From SSF14 sp037045585 (GTDB taxonomy: Bacteria > Actinomycetota > Acidimicrobiia > Acidimicrobiales > Microtrichaceae), in NCBI GenBank assembly GCA_037045585.1, contig JBAOIR010000053.1:41944-105943 (forward strand): DNA of 64,000 bases, read 5' to 3'. Made by a program: the position numbers and the translations under genes. Under the pieces are notes generated by a model. That model did not search any database and was not told the origin of the DNA. It worked only from the letters and a program-made list of their open reading frames with translations. Numbering within the stretch: position 1 is the stretch's first letter; each line of letters opens with the position of its first letter. Shown here in pieces: positions 58,382 through 64,000 of the stretch.

Positions 58382-59257
58382 ATGGTAATCGGATCTCGAC
58401 GCAAGCAGGTGGCGGCTTGGGACCGGTCGACGGGCCCCGCGTTGCCCGCTCCGCCCGCCGTTGCGCAGCCGACCCCCGCTGTGACCCCCGCTGTGGCCCC
58501 CGCGCCCCCGCCCTTCGTCCCGGCGGCGGTTGCGTCTCCGGCCGTCGCCACGCCGGCTGCCGCGTCTGGGGCCACCCCGATGAACGCCGCAGCACCGAGC
58601 AGCGCCGAGGCCGACGTCGCCGAGCTGCGGGCCGCCGTCGGCGACCTGCAGGCGCTGGTTGCGACGCTCCTGGAGCGTCCCGCCGCAGCCGCTCCGGTGG
58701 CTACTCCGGCCGCCGCGCCCGTCGTCGGCGCCTCCCGATCGTCGATCGAGGCGTCCGACACCGCTGCACGCATCATCGTGGCCGCGAACGAGGCGGCCGA
58801 GGCGGCAGTGATGACGGCCCGTGCCGAAGCCGACCAGATCATCGCCGCAGCGAAGGTCAAGAGCTTCGAGATCGTCGGCGTCGCCCGCGACCTCGCGGAC
58901 AGCGAACTGACCGCGGAGCGCAATCGGGTCGCCACCGCCACCGAGGTGTGGAACGGCAGCCGTGCGAGCCTCGCGGCGCAGCTCGCGTCGCTCGATGCCT
59001 CACTGTCGGCGTACCGAACCGAACTCGCGGCGACTGCCGGTGCTGTCGCCGACGCGATCGCCCAGCTCGGCGATGCGGTCCCGGCCGGTGACGTCCCGCC
59101 TGGCGCGGAGAGTTCGAATGCGGCCATGGCCGCTCCGGTTCCCGGCGACGCGCCGATGCGCAGCAGTCGCTCCGGCAGCGCGGTCTCGGCTGGCCCGAGC
59201 GCAGCGTTCGCCGTCGGCTCGACCCACCAGCAGCGCGCCGGGGTCTTCGGCCGCTGA
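58382..59257 (+). CDS. Coiled-coil protein with C-terminal VFGR, paralogue B
   Basis: A 291-residue partner of the gene before it. It starts MVIGSRRKQVAAWDRS after GGAGGA, with a Pro/Ala-rich region, then SSAEADVAELRAAVGDLQALVATLLERP and AANEAAEAAVMTARAEADQIIAAAKVKSFEIVGVARDLADSEL, aligning with the matching coiled coil in paralogue A. It ends QRAGVFGR. The shared pattern of motif order and tail shows tandem duplication followed by divergence. The 134-bp gap contains a TAAGGT-like -10 element at about 58323-58328, so it has its own promoter. Function unknown. Confidence 0.72.
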   Translation: MVIGSRRKQVAAWDRSTGPALPAPPAVAQPTPAVTPAVAPAPPPFVPAAVASPAVATPAAASGATPMNAAAPSSAEADVAELRAAVGDLQALVATLLERPAAAAPVATPAAAPVVGASRSSIEASDTAARIIVAANEAAEAAVMTARAEADQIIAAAKVKSFEIVGVARDLADSELTAERNRVATATEVWNGSRASLAAQLASLDASLSAYRTELAATAGAVADAIAQLGDAVPAGDVPPGAESSNAAMAAPVPGDAPMRSSRSGSAVSAGPSAAFAVGSTHQQRAGVFGR

Positions 59258-59399
59258 TCTCCGACATCCACACTGGCGACCGGGGCCTGTCACCGTTAGC
59301 TTGACGTGAGTTCCGGTGGCGCGGCGGGTGCGCTGTCGGGATGGATCGAGACGGCGGACAACGGCGGGGCCGGCGGGCCTTGCCCTCGATAGGGGGCGC

Positions 59400-59762
59400 A
59401 TGGGCGCAGCGATGTGGGAGAGCGATCTGTCGCCCCATGGGGTGACCCTGACGTTCGGAGCGGTGAGCGCCCGGATCGCGCTCGAGGGGAGCGTCGACGT
59501 CGCCACCGGGGTAGCGCTCGTCGACGCCGCCACCAGCGCCGTCTCCCGCTTCCGATTCCTCGATCTCGACCTCGCCGCCGTCACCTCCATCGACGGGCCG
59601 GGTGTCCGCTCACTGATCAAGATCAAGCGGTTTGCCGACGCCTACGGCGCCATCGTCTCGGTGGTCGAGGCGTCGCCGATCGCGGGGGAAGCGCTCGTGG
59701 CGTCGGGACTCGACGCCGACCTCGGGTGGACCGGCTCGGACCGTCCCGTGCCCGGCGGGTAG
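59400..59762 (+). CDS. STAS-domain protein
   Basis: A 120-residue protein with the anti-sigma-factor-antagonist fold: LTFGAVSARIALEGSVDVATGVALVDAATSA, then FLDLDLAAVTSIDGPGVRSLIKIKRFAD. The Ser in TSIDGPG aligns with the phospho-Ser position of SpoIIAA-like proteins. It probably takes part in a partner-switch regulatory module, but no anti-sigma kinase is encoded nearby. ATG 59400 follows an AGGGGG site. Confidence 0.75.
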   Translation: MGAAMWESDLSPHGVTLTFGAVSARIALEGSVDVATGVALVDAATSAVSRFRFLDLDLAAVTSIDGPGVRSLIKIKRFADAYGAIVSVVEASPIAGEALVASGLDADLGWTGSDRPVPGG

Positions 59763-59793
59763 GAGCCGTCGGGCGAGGGTCGGGGAATCATCC

Positions 59794-59923
59794 GATTTCG
59801 TGACTCCCGATGTTTGGGGTCGCCGACGTGTGGGCATCAGGTCCACAGCAAGGGTTTCTCCCAGCCCTTCCCGCACAGCCCGAGAAGCCCCCCGTTGTGA
59901 GCAGCGGGGGGCTCTCTCGTTCT
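59794..59923 (+). ncRNA. Candidate small RNA with C-rich hairpins, possibly 6C-like
   Basis: The 180-bp gap between the STAS gene and the convergent ATPase gene holds no gene but an ordered segment. It starts GATTTCGTGACTCCCGATG, continues with C-rich stretches such as TTCTCCCAGCCCTTCCC, and ends with a six-C stem and a terminator. Actinobacterial 6C RNAs have hairpins with runs of six C. That similarity is from memory and not checked against a covariance model. Confidence 0.4.
59886..59913 (+). terminator. 9-bp stem terminator
   Basis: AGCCCCCCG pairs perfectly with CGGGGGGCT around a 10-nt loop and is followed by CTCTCGTTCTC. It ends the STAS transcript or a small RNA read on the plus strand. 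Confidence 0.75.
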
Positions 59924-59942
59924 CCCGGCCCCTCGGGGTGAC

Positions 59943-62056
59943 TCAGCGTCGAGCCGGATCCTCGTCGACGGGATCGGCGAGCGAGAAGTAGCCCTCCTCC
60001 TCCTGGCTGTTGTGCAGCACGAGGATGGCGTGGATGCCGTACAGCAGTCGGCACAGCTCGGCTCGTTCGACCGAGGTCGGTGTCTCCCGGTCCCCGACGT
60101 CGTCGAGCGTCATCTCGAGCCGATCGGTCAGCCTGCGGAGTTCGAGGTGGGTGCGCGCCATCAAGGCTGTGGGCTCGTCGCCGTCGAGGACCGCGTCGAG
60201 TCGGGGTACAGCTCGTGCGCTTCAGCGACCTCGTGGGGGAGGAGCTCCTCCCGGAGGACTCGGAGCGCCCGTCGCGCCGACTCGGTGTCGGCGTCAGGCA
60301 GGGTGAGAGCGTCGGCGAGCCGCAGGAGGAGGTCGAGCTGGGGCCGGAGCCGGTCGTGCTCGCCTCCGAAGTGGCGCATCACGTCGGCGTCGTCATCGCC
60401 GAGCGCCTCCCGGCGCCGGGGGTCGGTCGCAGCGCGGACGGCGTTGAGGATGACCGCCACGTCGATGACCTCCTGGGTGACTGCTCCCCAGATGGGTGGG
60501 AGGAACCCGAACGCCGCAGCGACCATCGCCGCGACCGACAGCGCGACCCCGATGCCGGCGTCGGCCGCCGCCAGCGCAGGAGCGTCGTTGATGCCGTCGC
60601 CGACCATGGCGGCGACGCCACCGGCGGCGCGCGCCGAGACGATGGCGTCGAGCTTGTTCGCCGGCGTCGCGCCGGATCGGATGTGCTCGAGCCCGACCAG
60701 GGCGCCGACCGCCCCGGCCGGTGCGGCTCCGTCACCGGTGAGCAGCACGATGTGTTCGACCCCGGCGCGCCGGAGACGGCGAATGGTGCGGGCCGCCTCC
60801 GGCCGGGGACGGTCGGCCAGCACGATGCCGCCGGCGGTGCTGCCGTCGATCTCGACCAGCACCACGATGCCGTCGAGCCGGGCGGCGAGGCGTGTCGCCC
60901 GTTCGCAGATGGGATCGTCGTCATCGATCCAACCGGGCCCGCCGACCCGCACGGTGCGTCCGTCGACGGTTCCCGTCACTCCGGCGCCGGGAGCTTCGTC
61001 GAGGTCACGAGCCACCGGGAGGGCCAACCCGCGGTCCGCAGCGGCGCGGTGCAGGGCTGCGGCGACGACATGGGACGAGCCCTGGTCCACCGCGGCGGCG
61101 AGCGTGAGGAGCTCGTCGTCGCCGATGCCGTCCGCGGTGATCACCGACGTCACTTCCGGACGGCCGGCCGTGATCGTGCCCGTCTTGTCGAGGAAGACTG
61201 TGTCCACCTGGCCGAGCCGTTCGAGCGTTCCACCTCCACGCACCACCACGCCGCGTCGGGCCGCCCGGGACAGGCCCGACGTCACGGCGATCGGCACCGC
61301 CAGGATCAAGGGGCACGGAGTCGCGACGACGAGCACGGCCACGGCGCGCTCGAGCTCGCCGGTCGCCACCCACGCGACGGCCGCCAGAGCGACACCGACG
61401 CCGAGGAATCCCACAGCGAGCCGATCCGCGAGGCGGACCATGGGCGCGGTGGCGGCGCTGGCCCGCCGGGCGATCTCGACGATTCCGGCATACGTGCTGT
61501 CGGCCGCGGTCGCGGTCGCTCGCAGGTCGAACGGCGCGCCGGCGTTGATCGATCCGCTCGGCACCTCGCCGCCGGCTGCAGCGTGACGGGGGAGGGGTTC
61601 ACCCGTGAGCGCGCTCTCGTCGAGGTCGGCGCCGCTGCCGTCCACGGTGGCAGCGCCCGTGTCGTCCACCGTCCCGTCCACCGGCACGATGTCACCGCTC
61701 GCGATCACGAGGACGTCGCCCGCAGCAACCCGCTCCACGGGAACGGACTCGATGCCGTCGGCAGCGCGGCGTCGCGCCGTTCGGGGCTGGCGATCGACGA
61801 GGAGGCTCAGGTCACGACCGGCACGGCGCGAGGCCCGGGCGTCGAGCACCATTCCGCTCACCAGCATCAGCGTGACGACCGCCGCTGCCGCGGGCTCGTC
61901 GATCACCAGCGCGCCGACGAGCGCGAGGAGCGCCAGGAGGTCGGCCCCGACCCGCCGGGCCCGAGCCGTGCGGACGACCGACCAGCCGGCGACGAGGACG
62001 CCGATGACGCCGGCCGTGAACGCGACGGCGTGCCACGCGCCCCCGTCGGGGGTCAT
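59943..62056 (-). CDS. P1B-5-like metal ATPase with hemerythrin domain, frameshifted and internally shortened
   Basis: Membrane metal-transport ATPase. The ion-site motif is TPCP in VVATPCPLILAVP, the P-loop Asp is in FLDKTGTITAG, the actuator has LTGEPLPRH and the hinge has MVGDGINDAP. TPCP plus a C-terminal hemerythrin domain marks the P1B-5 (Nia-like) group, linked to nickel and iron. The hemerythrin part is read after a shift near 60204-60208, where CCCC must be CCCCC; it has HEVAEAHELYP and HAILVLHNSQEEEGYF. After GIGVAL the sequence jumps to SVAAMVAAAFGFLPP. The usual ASSEAADVVL segment and the first helix of the last pair, about 45 residues, are missing in frame. The frame is intact across this gap. 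Transport ability is therefore doubtful. Confidence 0.82.
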
Positions 62057-62120
62057 CGCGATGGTGAGGTGTCGGCCCGACGTCGGGACCGTTGGGTCCC
62101 GACGTCGCGGGCCGACGACG

Positions 62121-62477
62121 TCACTTCGAGCGACCGGTTGCGACCGGCTTCTTCGCAGCGGTCTTCTTCGCAGCCGCCTTCTTGGCGACCGGCTTCTTCG
62201 CAGCTGCCTTCTTGGCGTGTCCGTTGGCGGACGGTGCGGAGTCGGCGACGGTCCCGAGTGCGGTCTCGACGCGGTCGAGCGTGGTGCGGAGGTCCTTCTG
62301 GATCGTCGCGACCGTCTTCTTGAGGTGCTTCAGCTCCTGCCGGAGCGCCGCCACGATGTCGTGTTCGAGCCCGGCGGCGGCGTCACCGATCGCCTTGGCC
62401 GGGGAGGTGACCTTCTTCGTCGCCTTCGCCGCTGCCTTCTTGGTCGCGGCGGTGGCCTGTTTCGTTGTCGTCGCCAT
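62121..62477 (-). CDS. Lys/Ala-rich histone H1-like protein
   Basis: A 118-residue basic protein. The start is MATTTKQATAATKKAAAKATKK, the centre is an amphipathic coiled-coil (LRQELKHLKKTVATIQKDLRTTLDRVETALG) and the C-terminus is a KKAAAKKPVAKKAAAKK-type tract. It is compositionally like eukaryotic H1 tails and the Hlp/HU-like tails of actinobacteria, and probably compacts DNA or binds polyanions. It starts the minus-strand side of the stress divergon and precedes the ATPase by 64 bp. The low-complexity tail prevents a sure family call. Confidence 0.7.
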   Translation of the reverse strand: MATTTKQATAATKKAAAKATKKVTSPAKAIGDAAAGLEHDIVAALRQELKHLKKTVATIQKDLRTTLDRVETALGTVADSAPSANGHAKKAAAKKPVAKKAAAKKTAAKKPVATGRSK

Positions 62478-62547
62478 GTTGTGTTCCTTCCGATGTCGCG
62501 GACCGTTCGGCCCGTTACGATCTGACCACCTGCGCGCGAGTCGTCAC

Positions 62548-62613
62548 AGGGCCGAAGGTCACCTGGCACCGTGTCATTGCGCGCTGCCCGAACGGGCCCA
62601 AGGACTCTGGTCC
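62548..62613. promoter_or_regulatory. Two DosR-like boxes in the divergent stress promoter region
   Basis: AGGGCCGAAGGTCACC (62548-62563) and the palindrome GGACTCTGGTCC (62602-62613) resemble the GGGAC-N4-GTCCC family of DosR/DevR boxes. They lie between the histone-like gene and the universal stress protein; the second ends 29 bp before the latter ATG. Universal stress proteins and metal ATPases are classic members of such regulons. No DosR gene is in the window. Confidence 0.4.
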
Positions 62614-62642
62614 GACGCGGCGGTCGGCAGGACGATCAGCGG

Positions 62643-63517
62643 ATGGAACGCATCGTGGTCGGAATGGACGGGTCGGCGAGGGCGGCGAATGCGCTCCGGT
62701 GGGCGGTCGAGGAAGGTTCGGTGCGTCAGCTCCCGGTGGTCGCCGTGCTGTGCTGGTCGATGCTCGATCAACACCACGTCGGCGACAGCGTCGAGTTCGA
62801 TCCCAACTACTCCGAGCAGGACGCCGTCGAGGCGTTGGACGCGTTCGTGACGTCGGCGGTCGGTCCCGACGCCGCCGGGGCCGTCGAGCGGGAGGTCGTG
62901 TGCGAGCGCCGCGGTGCAGGGCTCCTGGCCGCGGCCGCGGGTGAGGCGCTCCTGGTGTTGGGATCGCGGGACTCGGCGGGTTCCGCGGTCTGCTGATGGG
63001 TTCGGTGAGCCAGCAGTGTCTCCACCATGCGCCCTGCCCCGTCGCCATCGTCCGGCCGCTCGACCCCGACCGGTGGGTGGACCGCCGCATCGTCGTCGGC
63101 CTCGACGGGTCGGCGAACTCGCGACAGGCGCTCGACTGGGCGCTGGACGAGGCCCGGGCCCGTGGGTGCGCCATCGAGGTCGTGCACACGTGGGCACAGC
63201 CCTACGCGTACGGCTACCCGACGCCCGTTCCGCTCGATCCGGCTCCGGTCGAGGCGCGCGCCCGCGAGATGGTCGAGCGCTGTGTCGACGATGCCGACAC
63301 GACCGGCCTCGCTGGTCCGGTCGAGGTCATCGTCACGTCGGGCGGCTCACCGGCGGCAGCGCTGCTGGTCCGGGCCGAAGCCGCTGACCTGGTGGTCGTC
63401 GGCGCCCGCGGCGTCGGGGGGTTCCGGGGGTTGCTGCTCGGGTCGCTGGCCCACCAGGTGGCCGTGCACGCCCCGTGTCCGGCGGTGGTGGTCCCGCCGG
63501 CCGATCTCGAGCCGTGA
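62643..63517 (+). CDS. Tandem universal stress protein, frameshifted
   Basis: Two UspA domains of about 140 residues in one protein of roughly 291. The first starts IVVGMDGSARAANALRWAVEE, the second IVVGLDGSANSRQALDWALDEA. The ATP-binding end G-2x-G-9x-G-(S/T) appears in the second as GARGVGGFRGLLLGSLAHQVAVHAPCP. In the first the matching segment breaks near 62973: adding a G to CGGGAC restores a GxGGFRGLLMGSVSQ motif. Such proteins bind ATP and respond to stress. The DosR-like boxes upstream fit low-oxygen or dormancy control. The last four bases overlap the next start (GTGA). Confidence 0.85.
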
Positions 63518-64000
63518 ACGAGCGGGCGCCGGAGCGTCCGTCGGGTGGGTGGGTCGCGTGGTGGTACCTGCTCCTGGGCACAGCCTTGCTGTCGGGTGCG
63601 GTGACGGTCGCCTGGACCCACCTCCGTGCCGACGGGTTGACGGTCGTCGCTGCCGGGGGCCTCGTCGGTCTGCTCGCCGGTGCAGCGGCGTTCTCGGCGG
63701 GACTCCGGGGGACCTGGTCCCGCCTTCGCGGTCGAGGTCGCAGCGCGCTGGTGCTCGCCGTGCTCCTGGCGGTCTACCCGCTCCTCATCCCGTGGTGTAT
63801 CGCAGTGATCGCCACGGTCCCGGCGCGACACCGGGTCGACGACTCCGCAGCCGTCCGCGTCGGGGTCGGGGTGGTCGAGATCACCTTTCCGGCGGGAGAC
63901 GGCACCGAGCTGTCGGGCTGGTTCGCCGACTCGCGCAACGGCGGATTCGTCGTTGTGCTCCCCGGCTCGTCGTCGACGCGCTCCGACGTGGTCGCCCAGA
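63514..64000 (+). CDS. Membrane alpha/beta-hydrolase-like protein, partial
   Basis: The gene overlaps the stress-protein stop by 4 bp (GTGA) and runs off the right edge. It encodes MNERAPERPSGGWVAWWYL, then three hydrophobic segments (near residues 14-32, 40-60 and 82-100), and a domain with VEITFPAGDGTELSGWF and VVVLPGSSSTRSDVV. The last part resembles the start of a membrane-anchored alpha/beta hydrolase (strand, then a loop before the oxyanion hole). The catalytic triad is not in the window. Confidence 0.6.
   Translation, partial: MNERAPERPSGGWVAWWYLLLGTALLSGAVTVAWTHLRADGLTVVAAGGLVGLLAGAAAFSAGLRGTWSRLRGRGRSALVLAVLLAVYPLLIPWCIAVIATVPARHRVDDSAAVRVGVGVVEITFPAGDGTELSGWFADSRNGGFVVVLPGSSSTRSDVVAQ

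Overview
The window is very GC-rich double-stranded bacterial DNA with tightly packed genes. The gene set is actinobacterial: an F420-dependent luciferase-like oxidoreductase, a deazaflavin-dependent nitroreductase-family protein, a mycothiol-type maleylpyruvate isomerase homologue, a DUF222/HNH nuclease, an LPxTG surface protein, a LAL-type LuxR regulator and a eukaryote-like (type 2) isoleucyl-tRNA synthetase. I infer Actinomycetota, most likely class Acidimicrobiia (Ilumatobacter-like). That placement is a judgement from gene content; no database was searched.

Layout. 1-5.3 kb is an accessory edge: a 5'-truncated STAND-type NTPase broken by frameshifts, then a double-HTH protein of the kind found beside recombinases, next to a 20/21-bp direct repeat. 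5.3-13.4 kb is a cell-surface and regulation block: an OmpA-type lipoprotein coupled to a zinc-metalloprotease/VWD lipoprotein, a divergent small lipoprotein, a perfect 22-bp inverted repeat between them, and two LuxR-family regulators. 13.5-24.4 kb holds membrane and housekeeping genes (DUF4389, SRPBCC, nitroreductase, OafA-type acyltransferase, VOC, HNH nuclease, ferritin-like diiron protein, DUF2510, ABC1 kinase). 24.6-34.8 kb holds a GGDEF-EAL protein, an MMPL exporter with a divergent TetR, an HDOD protein, an Fe(II)/2-oxoglutarate dioxygenase, an RpiR regulator and a CoA-transferase.

34.8-38.5 kb is one large surface gene: thioester domain, ten Ig/PKD-like repeats, LPVTG anchor. 38.7-46.8 kb carries ileS, a NUDIX hydrolase and the class I ribonucleotide reductase pair. 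47-56.9 kb has a mycothiol-type enzyme, an LLM/Gfo-Idh pair, a class A penicillin-binding protein, a zinc-ribbon coiled-coil protein, a histidine phosphatase and a second PAS-GGDEF-EAL protein. 57-59.8 kb has two paralogous coiled-coil proteins of unknown function and a STAS protein, followed by a candidate small RNA. 59.9-63.5 kb is a stress/metal divergon: a P1B-5-like metal ATPase with a C-terminal hemerythrin domain, a Lys/Ala-rich histone-like protein and a tandem universal stress protein, with DosR-like boxes between. The window ends inside a membrane hydrolase-like gene.

A recurring feature affects the reading of everything else. At least eleven genes, including the essential ileS, are interrupted by single-base shifts, several of them at G or C runs. 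The simplest reading is residual indel errors in the assembly rather than gene decay, so I give the frameshifted genes as whole genes and mark the breakpoints. No tRNA, rRNA, CRISPR array or complete insertion sequence was seen, and no gene-free stretch exceeds about 250 bases.
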